Shown: piece after piece, positions 32,011 to 40,070 of the stretch
Position numbering within the stretch: position 1 is the first letter of the stretch
Layout: each line of letters opens with the position of its first letter
Assembly: GCA_964624555.1 (NCBI GenBank)
Contig: CAZUXB010000010.1
Location: forward strand, 1-53,351
Length of the DNA stretch: 53,351 nt
DNA from: SXRF01 sp964624555
GTDB taxonomy: Bacteria > Pseudomonadota > Alphaproteobacteria > Rickettsiales > SXRF01
Direction: 5' to 3'
Position numbers and translations under genes: made by a program
Notes under the pieces: generated by a model
Told to the model about the DNA's origin: nothing
Database searches by the model: none
Seen by the model: only the letters and a program-made list of their open reading frames with translations

Positions 32011-32709
32011 CTAATCGCGGGGAAGCTGGCGGCGTTTACGGTCCGGGCGAACCTTGCGTTTTTGTTTAAAATCATTCATGCGCTGGACGATATATTCATT
32101 TACAACATTACCCAGTTCGTCTTCTGCGCCACGGTAATAATGGTCAGCGCCGTGGATAATCTTGTACTCAACAGGGTTTAGCTGGTTGGAGCTAAGGCGG
32201 GTGGCCAGTTTATTCACCATATCCTCATTCACTACATCATCCTTATCGCCTTGCGTGATTAAACCGGCGGCCGGACAGGGGGCAAGGAATGAGAAATCAT
32301 AGAGGTTGGCTGGTGGAGAAACTGCGATGAAGCCCTCTATCTCCGGGCGGCGCATCAGCAGTTGCAGGGAAATCCAAGCTCCGAAGGAGAATCCGGCTAT
32401 CCAGCAGGTTGGGGCGTCTGGGTTCTGGGCCTGCAGCCAGTCGAGGGCGGTTGCTGCGTCGGTCAGTTCGCCGACCCCTTCATCGTAACTGCCCTGTGAT
32501 TTACCGATACCGCGGAAATTAAAGCGCAGTACTGAAAAGCCGTTCTGCACGAAGGTATGGTACAGGCGGTAAACTATCTTATTGTTCATGGTTCCGCCGT
32601 AAAGGGGGTGCGGGTGCAGGACAATAGCGATAGGTGCGCTTTTAAATTCGCTGTGGTGATAGCGGCATTCGAGCCTGCCCTCAGAACCATTGATAATAAT
32701 CTCAGGCAT
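32011..32709 (-). CDS. Alpha/beta hydrolase (COG2945-like)
   Basis: A 232-residue hydrolase. IVLHPHPLYGGTMNNKIV is the signature of this subfamily, and the nucleophile is in WIAGFSFGAWISLQL (G-x-S-x-G). An aspartate (GDKDDVV) and a histidine (IHGADHYY) complete the triad. The basic tail (KQKRKVRPDRKRRQL) is an addition. Members are predicted serine hydrolases of unknown substrate. The ribosome site AAGGAA precedes the start. It is divergent from cysE. Confidence 0.9.
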   Translation of the reverse strand: MPEIIINGSEGRLECRYHHSEFKSAPIAIVLHPHPLYGGTMNNKIVYRLYHTFVQNGFSVLRFNFRGIGKSQGSYDEGVGELTDAATALDWLQAQNPDAPTCWIAGFSFGAWISLQLLMRRPEIEGFIAVSPPANLYDFSFLAPCPAAGLITQGDKDDVVNEDMVNKLATRLSSNQLNPVEYKIIHGADHYYRGAEDELGNVVNEYIVQRMNDFKQKRKVRPDRKRRQLPRD

Positions 32710-32742
32710 TGATTTTCCTTGTGGTTACATGTTTCAAATTGA

Positions 32743-32772
32743 TTGAAATATTTTGCTGTATTAGGTTAGTAT
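32743..32772 (+). promoter_or_regulatory. Possible promoter of cysE-iscR
   Basis: TTGAAA (32743-32748), 18 bases, then TAGTAT (32767-32772), about 35 bp before the cysE start at 32811. The match is moderate. No clear IscR-binding site was identified. Confidence 0.4.
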
Positions 32773-32810
32773 ACTAATTCAAAGTATATTTATATGAAAA
32801 ATGAGGGCAA

Positions 32811-33515
32811 ATGTTCAAGACAATTATAAACGATATTGATTCTGTATTTGCGCGTGACCCGGCGGCGCGTAACCGTATTGAGGTTTTGTTATGCTATCCT
32901 GGGGTTCATGCCATTATATTATATAGATTTTCTAACTTTTTCTGGCGCAACCAGTTAAAGCTGGTGGGGCGTTTGATATCCTATATTTCTCGTTTTATTA
33001 CCGGAATTGAGATACATCCCGGCGCAACCATAGGTAAGCGCCTGTTTATTGATCATGGAATGGGGGTTGTAGTGGGGGAAACAGCTTCTATTGGTGATGA
33101 TGTTACCATATACCATGACGTAACTTTGGGCGGAACTTCCCTTGCTACAGGCCTGCGCCACCCACAGGTTGGTAATGGCGTTATTATTGGTGCTGGCGCG
33201 CAGTTGCTTGGTCCGATCCGGGTTGGCGATAATGCCCGCATCGGTTCCAACGCCGTGGTGGTAAAGGATGTGGAAGCCGGAAAAACCATGGTCGGGATAC
33301 CGGCGCGGGTGGTGCCGGAAGCGGCTGCTAAAGCTGAAACAACAGAAAAATGCTTTGATGCCTATGGTGGCGCGAAAGACGCGGAGTCCGACCCGCTTGT
33401 AACACTTATCAATAAGATACAGGATGATATAAGCCGTATGGGTGAGCGCATCAGGGAGTTAGAAAAAGAAAACGCAGAACTTTTGAGCAGTGCAAAAAAG
33501 TGGGAAAATAAATGA
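32811..33515 (+). CDS. cysE: Serine O-acetyltransferase
   Basis: First step of cysteine synthesis: transfers an acetyl group to serine. The hexapeptide-repeat left-handed helix is visible in IHPGATIGKRLFIDHGMGVV, then GDDVTIYHDVTLGGTS and RIGSNAVVVKDV. The active-site histidine lies in the DHGMG region. The length (234 aa) fits the short CysE form. A C-terminal coiled coil (residues 200-230) is an addition. Its stop overlaps iscR (ATGA), linking cysteine supply to iron-sulphur control. Confidence 0.94.
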   Translation: MFKTIINDIDSVFARDPAARNRIEVLLCYPGVHAIILYRFSNFFWRNQLKLVGRLISYISRFITGIEIHPGATIGKRLFIDHGMGVVVGETASIGDDVTIYHDVTLGGTSLATGLRHPQVGNGVIIGAGAQLLGPIRVGDNARIGSNAVVVKDVEAGKTMVGIPARVVPEAAAKAETTEKCFDAYGGAKDAESDPLVTLINKIQDDISRMGERIRELEKENAELLSSAKKWENK

Positions 33516-33928
33516 TACTTGGTACCAAGGCCCGGTATGCGGTGATGGCGCTGGCGGAGATGGCCGGGCGTGAGGCGGAATGCCCGGTTTCTCTGGCTGA
33601 CCTGTCGCAATCGCAGGGGATAACGGTTCCCTACCTTGAGCAGATATTCAGGAAACTACGTGTTGCCGGGCTGGTAAAGTCGGTGCGTGGCCCGGGTGGG
33701 GGGTATGTGCTGAATAAACCTGCTGGCAATATCGTGATATCTGAAATAGTGGATGCGGTTGACGAGTCGCTGAAAATGACCCGTTGTAATCATCATAAAA
33801 CGGCAGGTTGCATGGTCGGAAAGGAGCGCTGCCTTACCCATGATCTGTGGGATGGGTTGGGGAGGCAGATACGTGGGTACCTGTCTTCGATATCACTTGC
33901 TGATGTGCGTAATAAGAAAAAAGGATAG
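33512..33928 (+). CDS. iscR: Iron-sulphur cluster regulator IscR (Rrf2 family)
   Basis: A winged-helix regulator of Rrf2 type. The [2Fe-2S] ligands are C92, C100 and C107, with H110 just after, in RCNHHKTAGCM...RCLTHD, matching IscR, which senses cluster supply and represses or activates isc/suf genes. The DNA-binding helix includes TVPYLEQIFRKLRVAGLVKS. It overlaps cysE by 4 bp. It should regulate cluster assembly genes, perhaps including the cysteine desulfurase downstream, but a repeat element interrupts the gap. Confidence 0.92.
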   Translation: MILGTKARYAVMALAEMAGREAECPVSLADLSQSQGITVPYLEQIFRKLRVAGLVKSVRGPGGGYVLNKPAGNIVISEIVDAVDESLKMTRCNHHKTAGCMVGKERCLTHDLWDGLGRQIRGYLSSISLADVRNKKKG

Positions 33929-33945
33929 AAAATTGTTGTGCGAGC

Positions 33946-34103
33946 TTGTCATACCAGAAGCCAGTTTTTCCCATGAGCAGCGCGAATGGCTAGGAAAACT
34001 GCGCTGTCTGGTATCCAGCCTTGTTTTTGCTGGATGCCATATCGCTAAATTTTCTGAAACCACTCACGTTGTTCGTGGAGAAAATTTGCGTCTGGCATGA
34101 CAA
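33946..34103. repeat. 158-bp palindromic element between iscR and the desulfurase
   Basis: The ends TTGTCATACCAGA (33946-33958) and TCTGGCATGACAA (34091-34103) pair at 12 of 13 positions. An internal pair occurs around CCAGTTTTTCC and GGAAAACTG. It begins 18 bp after the iscR stop and ends 2 bp before the desulfurase start at 34106, leaving no normal ribosome site in front of that start. It also creates a false upstream ATG at 34097 within ATGACA. Confidence 0.8.
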
Positions 34104-34105
34104 CT

Positions 34106-35188
34106 ATGGCTATTTATTTAGATCACAATGCCACTGCGCCTTTGCAGCCAAAGGCTGTGGCGGCTATGCAGCAGTGGCTTGGCGTTCCGGCCAATCCATC
34201 GTCAGCGCATGGTTTCGGGCGTGCGGCAAAAAAACAACTGGAAGATGCGCGCAAAACCATAGCCGAAGCCATCAGCTGCTGGCCTGGTGAAATAATCTTT
34301 ACCGGCAGTGGTACTGAAGCAAACGCAACCGCTTTGCATGGTTTCCCGGAACGCAGGATATTGGTATCGGCAGTTGAGCATAGTTCGGTTTTAAAAAATA
34401 CCGGTGGTGGGTATATTCCAGTTGATAGAAACGGTATAGTGGATATTGCAAAACTGGATGCCATGCTTGCGGAAAATAATACACTCGCCTTGGTTTCGGT
34501 AATGTTTGCCAATAATGAAACCGGGGTTGTCCAGCCTATCGCTGAAATATCCGCCATCTGTAAAAAACATGGTGCCTTGCTACATTCTGACGCGGTGCAG
34601 GCGTTGGGTAAAATAGCTGTAGATTTTTCTTTGCTTGGCGCGGATATTCTCACCATCTCCGGTCATAAAATGGGCGGGCCGGTGGGTAGTTCCGCACTCG
34701 TAATAAAAAACAACATTGCTCTAAAACCACTTCTTACCGGTGGCGGGCAGGAGTTGGGGCGCAGGGCCGGGACTGAAAATATAGCGGCGATAGCAGGTTT
34801 CGCGGCGGCGGTAGAGGCAATTGATTTGGCGCATATGCAAAAGCTGCGAGTATGGCTGGATGATATGGAGGCGGCAATGCAAGCTGCCGGAGGAATTATT
34901 TTCGGCAAGGATGTGCCACGACTGCCTGGTACCAGCTGTGTTGCCATGCTAGGTGTCGGCAATGAAACTCAGCTTATTGATTTTGACCTGAACGGTTTTG
35001 CGGTCAGTGCCGGCTCGGCCTGCTCATCGGGACGCATAGAACCGTCACATGTATTGCTGGCTATGGGTGTGTCCCCGGAACTGGCCGGTTGTGCCATACG
35101 CATCAGTGGCGGCTGGAATAGCACGGAAGATGAAATAAAAAAATTTACGCAAGCATGGCTGAAACTTGCTTCCAGACTTAAGAGGTAA
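34106..35188 (+). CDS. Cysteine desulfurase (NifS/IscS-like)
   Basis: A PLP-dependent enzyme that takes sulphur from cysteine for iron-sulphur clusters. The PLP lysine is in TISGHKMGGPVGS. The catalytic cysteine lies in SAGSACSSGRIEPSHVLLAMG. The N-terminus MAIYLDHNATAPLQP is the family start. At 360 aa it is shorter than IscS (about 400), the form often found beside IscR in alphaproteobacteria. The start at 34106 is forced by the conserved MAIYLDHNAT; the repeat directly before it is unusual. The next gene is of unknown function, and no scaffold gene (iscU, sufB) is in the window. Confidence 0.92.
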   Translation: MAIYLDHNATAPLQPKAVAAMQQWLGVPANPSSAHGFGRAAKKQLEDARKTIAEAISCWPGEIIFTGSGTEANATALHGFPERRILVSAVEHSSVLKNTGGGYIPVDRNGIVDIAKLDAMLAENNTLALVSVMFANNETGVVQPIAEISAICKKHGALLHSDAVQALGKIAVDFSLLGADILTISGHKMGGPVGSSALVIKNNIALKPLLTGGGQELGRRAGTENIAAIAGFAAAVEAIDLAHMQKLRVWLDDMEAAMQAAGGIIFGKDVPRLPGTSCVAMLGVGNETQLIDFDLNGFAVSAGSACSSGRIEPSHVLLAMGVSPELAGCAIRISGGWNSTEDEIKKFTQAWLKLASRLKR

Positions 35189-35192
35189 GTAT

Positions 35193-35774
35193 ATGCAGTG
35201 GCATGTTTCCGATATACCGGTACTTATCCATAATATACCCCATGCCCTGCATGATATGATGCAGCATGAAGATCCGGAAATAGTAAAAAAAGGCCTTGCC
35301 GGTTTGACTGTTACCAAGCCGCTGATTTCTACACCGCCGGCTATATCCATTGAAAAAACTCTTGACCCATTGGCGCAGCGCTCAGCGCAGAATATCGGCC
35401 TGCTGTTACATGACTATATAAACCAACTGCCGTCGTTTGATGTTTCTAATGCTGAGGGGGAAAAGCTGCTTAAGCATTGGCAAGAGATATTGCTGGAGCA
35501 GCCGCAGAGATTGGCGGAGGCCAAACGCACCCACTGGCATGATGAAAGCAGCAAAGCTTTCTGGCATGATAAAATAGCTGGACACCATAAAGAAGTTGGG
35601 CTGACCAGGGAGAATTTCCCGGATTCATGGGACGACTGGCAGCGTGCTGCTGGCATCGGCCATGATATAGGCAGTGTCAAACAGCTCTCAGCTATGCACG
35701 ATAAGCAGTGGAAAGATATTATGATACGTTCACGACTGCACAAGCAAACTATGGCGCTTTGGGAAGAATTATAG
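35193..35774 (+). CDS. Hypothetical protein, 193 aa
   Basis: I do not recognise this protein. The start at 35193 has AGAGGT 8 bp upstream and lies 4 bp after the desulfurase stop, so the two are probably co-transcribed. The sequence is helical and polar, rich in H, W and D in its second half (AKRTHWHDESSKAFWHDKIAGHH and WDDWQRAAGIGHDIG). The several histidines could bind a metal. No signal peptide or membrane helix is visible. The downstream gene acsA begins 14 bp later. Confidence 0.6.
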   Translation: MQWHVSDIPVLIHNIPHALHDMMQHEDPEIVKKGLAGLTVTKPLISTPPAISIEKTLDPLAQRSAQNIGLLLHDYINQLPSFDVSNAEGEKLLKHWQEILLEQPQRLAEAKRTHWHDESSKAFWHDKIAGHHKEVGLTRENFPDSWDDWQRAAGIGHDIGSVKQLSAMHDKQWKDIMIRSRLHKQTMALWEEL

Positions 35775-35787
35775 TATATGGTAACTT

Positions 35788-37614
35788 ATGCAAAACGATA
35801 ATTTTTGGGTATCCATTGCTGAACGTCTGAACTGGCATACACGCTGGCATACGGTAAGCAACTCTGATTTCCGCACCGGGGTTATACGCTGGTTCGAAGG
35901 CGGTGAGTTGAGTGTTGCCGAGAACTGTCTGGATCGGCATTTGAAAAACCAGCCGGATAAGATAGCCATTATCTGGGAAAGCGATGACGGTAAGGAGAGT
36001 CGTATCCTTACCTACCGTGAACTGCATCATGAGGTGTGCAAGGCCGCTAATGCGCTGGTGGCGATGGGTGTTGATGCCAGTGAGCGGGTAACCATATACC
36101 TGCCGATGATACCGGAAGCGGCGATCGCCATGCTTGCCTGTGCGCGTATCGGTGCGGTGCACTCGGTGGTGTTTGCCGGATTTTCGGCGCAATCGTTGCA
36201 TGACAGGATATTGGATGCCGACAGCCGCATTGTCATCACTGCCGATGAAGGGGTGCGCGGTGGCAAGAAAATACCGCTGAAAGCTACCGTTGATACGGCG
36301 ATAGAAAATACCAATGTTGATAAAATACTGGTGGTACAGCATACGGGCACGGATATTGTTTTCAACCGCGGGCGCGATGTGTGGTGGCATGAAGCCATAA
36401 CTATGGCCAGCGCGGAATTCCCGCTGCGCTATTTTGATTCCGAGCATCCGCTGTTTATTCTCTATACTTCGGGGTCGACCGGAAAACCCAAGGGATTGCT
36501 TCATACCTGTGGGGGGTATCTGGCATGGGCGTCCTACACCCATAATGTGGTGTTCGACCTGAAAGCGGACGATATATTCTGGTGCACGGCCGATGTCGGT
36601 TGGGTCACCGGCCATAGTTATACGCTGTATGGGCCGCTTGCCAATGGTGCGACCACGGTTATGTTCGAGGGCGTGCCTACCTATCCGGATCCTTCGCGCT
36701 TCTGGCAGATAGTGGATAAATACAAGGTGACGATATTTTACACCGCGCCCACTGCCATCCGTGCCCTGATGCGTGACGGTGAGGAATGGGTAAAAAAATA
36801 CAGCCGTAAGAGTTTGCGCGTTCTTGGTTCGGTGGGCGAGCCGATAAACCCGGAAGCATGGCGCTGGTACAATGAGGTGGTGGGTGAGGGAAAATTACCG
36901 ATAGTCGATACGTGGTGGCAGACGGAGACCGGGGCAACTATGATAAGCCCGCTGGCGAATAAAACCAAAACCAAGCCCGGCTCGGCGACCTTGCCGCTAA
37001 CCGGGATAGAGCCGGTGCTGCTCGATGATAAGGGAAAAATAATAGAAGGCGAGGGTGAGGGGGCGCTGTGTATAGCGAAGCCGTGGCCGAGTCTCGCACG
37101 TACGATTTACGGCGACCATGAGCGTTACCGCCAGACTTATTTTTCAGCGTATGAAGGTTATTATTTTACCGGTGACGGAGCGAAGCGTGACGCCGATGGT
37201 TATTATTGGATAACCGGGCGCATGGATGATGTGCTCAATGTTTCCGGGCATAGGCTTGGCACCGCCGAAATAGAATCGGCACTGGTGGCCCATGCAAAAG
37301 TTGCCGAGGCGGCGGTAGTTGGTTTTCCCCACGATATAAAGGGCGAGGGTATTTATGCCTATGTCACGCTTAACGCTGGCACCGAACCTTCCGAGCATAT
37401 GAAAACGGAATTGAAGGGATGGGTGCGTTCCCAGATCGGGGCCATTGCCATGCCTGATATTATCCATTTTGCGCCGCAGCTTCCCAAAACCCGTTCCGGG
37501 AAAATCATGCGCCGGATATTACGCAAAATTGCTGCTGGCCAGTTCGACCAGTTGGGTGATATCTCGACCCTGCTCAACCCGGAAGCGGTGGAGATGTTGA
37601 TAGCTACCCGTTAA
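35788..37614 (+). CDS. acsA: Acetyl-CoA synthetase
   Basis: An adenylate-forming ligase that makes acetyl-CoA from acetate, ATP and CoA. The AMP-binding motif is YTSGSTGKPKGLLHT; the late motif WWQTETGATMISPL and the regulated lysine in TRSGKIMRRILRKIA are visible. The 608 residues are shorter than the usual ~650, mainly at the N-terminus, yet the motifs are intact. It may be co-transcribed with the upstream gene. Propionate or another short acid could be an alternative substrate. Confidence 0.93.
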   Translation: MQNDNFWVSIAERLNWHTRWHTVSNSDFRTGVIRWFEGGELSVAENCLDRHLKNQPDKIAIIWESDDGKESRILTYRELHHEVCKAANALVAMGVDASERVTIYLPMIPEAAIAMLACARIGAVHSVVFAGFSAQSLHDRILDADSRIVITADEGVRGGKKIPLKATVDTAIENTNVDKILVVQHTGTDIVFNRGRDVWWHEAITMASAEFPLRYFDSEHPLFILYTSGSTGKPKGLLHTCGGYLAWASYTHNVVFDLKADDIFWCTADVGWVTGHSYTLYGPLANGATTVMFEGVPTYPDPSRFWQIVDKYKVTIFYTAPTAIRALMRDGEEWVKKYSRKSLRVLGSVGEPINPEAWRWYNEVVGEGKLPIVDTWWQTETGATMISPLANKTKTKPGSATLPLTGIEPVLLDDKGKIIEGEGEGALCIAKPWPSLARTIYGDHERYRQTYFSAYEGYYFTGDGAKRDADGYYWITGRMDDVLNVSGHRLGTAEIESALVAHAKVAEAAVVGFPHDIKGEGIYAYVTLNAGTEPSEHMKTELKGWVRSQIGAIAMPDIIHFAPQLPKTRSGKIMRRILRKIAAGQFDQLGDISTLLNPEAVEMLIATR

Positions 37615-37642
37615 TCGGCGCTCCCGCGCAGGTTTTATTACT

Positions 37643-37658
37643 TGGCATAGTATTTGCA
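37643..37658 (+). promoter_or_regulatory. Sigma-54 promoter of flgE
   Basis: TGGCATAGTATTTGCA has the -24 GG (37644-37645) and -12 GC (37656-37657) separated by ten bases, the strict sigma-54 spacing. It lies 44 bp before the flgE start. Hook genes are sigma-54-dependent in alphaproteobacteria such as Caulobacter. Confidence 0.75.
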
Positions 37659-37701
37659 TTTAAGCTTTATGAAAATATTTTCATAAGTTACGGGTGCGTT
37701 T

Positions 37702-39408
37702 ATGACCTTAAATAATGCTTTAAATATTGGTGCCAGCGCGCTTATTGCGCAGAGCATAAAGATCGATTCTATTTCCGATAATATATCCAACGTCAACACC
37801 GTTGGTTATAAGGGTTTTACCACGGATTTCCTGTCCCTTGTCTATGGCAATTCCACTCCAATTTTTGACTCAAGAAGCGGTGCCCGGCCCAATTCCCACC
37901 AATATACTTCATTGCAGGGGGAGATATCCCCAAGTGACCAGACAACTGATATCGCCATAAACGGGCAGGGGCTGTTTGCGGTGACTGCCGATACTACTGT
38001 TGGCAGTAAGCTGTTATATACCAGGGCCGGCACTTTTTCCCCGGATAAGGATGGCAATTTGCGCAACAGCTCGGGGTTTTACCTGCAAGGCTGGAAACTG
38101 GATTCCACCGGGGCTTTGCCAGCTTCCTTGCAAACTGCGGGCTATGATTCCGGCACCGCGATAAGCAGTTTGGAGTTAGTTAATGTGGCGACAGCGGACA
38201 GCCTGGCGACACCGACAACTACAATGTCCATAAAAGCGAATTTAAATGCGGCTCAGACGCTTTATAACCCGGCAGGAAAATTCACTTTTGCGGCTAACCC
38301 AACTGCTGGTGATACGATAACTATCAATGGTGTGGTGTGGACATTTGTTGCCAGCGGGGCGACGGGGAACCAGACCAATATCGGCGCGGATCTCGACCAT
38401 ACTGTTACCAATCTGGCCGATGATCTTACGGCATCAACCAATCCGGCAATTACACCAGGCACTTATACTAACGTTGGCGGCAACAAGCTGAACATAGTTT
38501 ATGATTCCACCAACGGCGCAGCGGCAACTTTTACGCTGGCTTCGAGCAGTGTTAATGCCACACCTACCCAGCTTCTTTTATATAATTCTGCACTTGCTAC
38601 TAATAATATGAGCGGTGGGGCTATAGCACCACATTTCAACCGCGCTGTGAAAATAGTTGATAATAACGGCATTGAGCATACTGTTAATATAAATTTCCTG
38701 AAGACGGCGATCAATAGCTGGGCGGTTGAGTTGACATCGGTTCCAACCACAGGCGTTTCTAATCCCAATGGCCAAATAGCTACGGGAACCATGACCTTTA
38801 ATGGCGATGGGAGTTTGGCCACGCTCAGTCCCAGTCTTACCTCGCCCATAACTTTCCAGTGGAGCAGCACCGGAACTGTTCCCACTGGGGCGACAACCGC
38901 AACTACTAATAATCCTGTTACTTTCGGGTGGGGAACAGCCGGGCCGATATTTGGTACAATCGGCGCGACTATTGTTGGCAAGACCGATGGGATGCACCAG
39001 TTTACCGGTGATTATGTGGTGGATAACCTGACGCAGGACGGGCATGCTACCGGCACCCTGCAGAAGATACAGATAGCTGATAATGGTATAGTTACCGGCT
39101 ATTACAGTAATGGTGCGACCCAGTCGTTATTCAAGATACCGCTGGCGAAATTCAATAACCCTGACGGGCTGGAGAGTTTATCAGGCACTGTATTCGCGGA
39201 TTCGGAGACATCGGGTTTCATAAATTTATTTGCATCCGGTGATGGTGGGGCTGGGAATATACTTTCTGATTCTCTGGAAAATGCCAATGTTGACCTTGCC
39301 TCGCAACTGACCGATATAATCATTGCCCAGCGCGCCTACCAGTCCAATACCAAGACCGTCAGCACCTCGGACGATATGCTAAAGACAGTTACCGATATGT
39401 TGCGGTAA
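37702..39408 (+). CDS. flgE: Flagellar hook protein FlgE
   Basis: Structural protein of the flagellar hook. The N-terminal coiled-coil region has the family signature DNISNVNTVGYKG, and the SLQGEISPSDQTTDIAINGQGLF block follows. The C-terminus ends DIIIAQRAYQSNTKTVSTSDDMLKTVTDMLR, as in hook proteins. At 568 aa the surface domain is large and rich in T, N and A. No other flagellar gene is in the window, so flgE is an isolated transcription unit with its own sigma-54 promoter. The composition of the middle domain differs from the conserved ends, as is common. Confidence 0.94.
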   Translation: MTLNNALNIGASALIAQSIKIDSISDNISNVNTVGYKGFTTDFLSLVYGNSTPIFDSRSGARPNSHQYTSLQGEISPSDQTTDIAINGQGLFAVTADTTVGSKLLYTRAGTFSPDKDGNLRNSSGFYLQGWKLDSTGALPASLQTAGYDSGTAISSLELVNVATADSLATPTTTMSIKANLNAAQTLYNPAGKFTFAANPTAGDTITINGVVWTFVASGATGNQTNIGADLDHTVTNLADDLTASTNPAITPGTYTNVGGNKLNIVYDSTNGAAATFTLASSSVNATPTQLLLYNSALATNNMSGGAIAPHFNRAVKIVDNNGIEHTVNINFLKTAINSWAVELTSVPTTGVSNPNGQIATGTMTFNGDGSLATLSPSLTSPITFQWSSTGTVPTGATTATTNNPVTFGWGTAGPIFGTIGATIVGKTDGMHQFTGDYVVDNLTQDGHATGTLQKIQIADNGIVTGYYSNGATQSLFKIPLAKFNNPDGLESLSGTVFADSETSGFINLFASGDGGAGNILSDSLENANVDLASQLTDIIIAQRAYQSNTKTVSTSDDMLKTVTDMLR

Positions 39409-39443
39409 TAAACTACCACCAGCTATGATAAGGAAAAACTTAC

Positions 39444-39534
39444 CTCCTCCCTCTCCCTTTGGGAGAGGGCCGGGGTGAGGGCTAAACCATAACGATAAAA
39501 AGCCCTCACCTAACCTCTCCCAAAGGGAGAGGAG
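39444..39534. repeat. CTCTCCC-type palindromic element, copy 1
   Basis: A 91-bp element whose outer arms are CTCCTCCCTCTCCC and GGGAGAGGAG, with inner GTGAGGGCT/AGCCCTCAC arms. A second copy is at 51055-51136. It lies between the convergent flgE and the gene at 39605 and can form a long hairpin in either transcript. Confidence 0.85.
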
Positions 39535-39604
39535 TATATTAACCTGTGGCACCTAAGTTAAACTGCCTACTATGACAAGACATTATCCATAGTTGCGGTA
39601 ATTA

Positions 39605-39961
39605 TTATTGGCAGGCTATTTGTTGTTTGCTTGTCGGGACCAGCGGTTTATATCCAAGTGCTGCTGGCAGAACGACATGTTTTGCTTCCAGCCTGGCAAT
39701 AAGATCCTTATGTTTAGGGTCCTTTAAAAATGCTTCCATAGCGGCCTTGTCGAAGTATACATCGTTATCACCGCTGCCGACCTTTTTAAAATCTGCCTCA
39801 TCCATTTTGCCATTAGTTAGTGGGACATTGAGGATTTCTTTTCTGCCATTGGAGATGTTTATGGCAACGCCATTTTTAAATATAACATGGGCTGTTGCGT
39901 CAGAATCTTTGTCAGGAAAGACGATATCTGTAGCAGCTGGTTTTGTCGAATTATCACCCAT
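39605..39961 (-). CDS. Hypothetical protein, 118 aa
   Basis: The protein is soluble, with no signal peptide or membrane segment. It has a beta-rich first half (ATAHVIFKNGVAINISNGRKE) and a helical middle (AAMEAFLKDPKHKDLIARLEAK), ending with a short tail (YKPLVPTSKQQIACQ). The GGAG ribosome site before the start at 39961 supports translation. I do not recognise it. It is alone between flgE and the ETF dehydrogenase gene, convergent with flgE across a palindromic repeat. Confidence 0.55.
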   Translation of the reverse strand: MGDNSTKPAATDIVFPDKDSDATAHVIFKNGVAINISNGRKEILNVPLTNGKMDEADFKKVGSGDNDVYFDKAAMEAFLKDPKHKDLIARLEAKHVVLPAALGYKPLVPTSKQQIACQ

Positions 39962-40070
39962 TGTTTGTTCTCCGTAAAGTTATTCGCCACAATTATTAAC
40001 AATTTTATATAAAATAGCCAGATAAAACTGTTACTTGTTACCCCTGTATAATGTATAATCAGCAGCATAT

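Noticed and set aside
32794..32829. Short leader peptide MKNEGKCSRQL overlapping the cysE start
   Set aside because: It has only one cysteine, no clear ribosome site and no terminator-type structure; it could be chance.
33840..34100. Open frame across the iscR-desulfurase gap
   Set aside because: It overlaps iscR out of frame and is mostly a palindromic repeat element.
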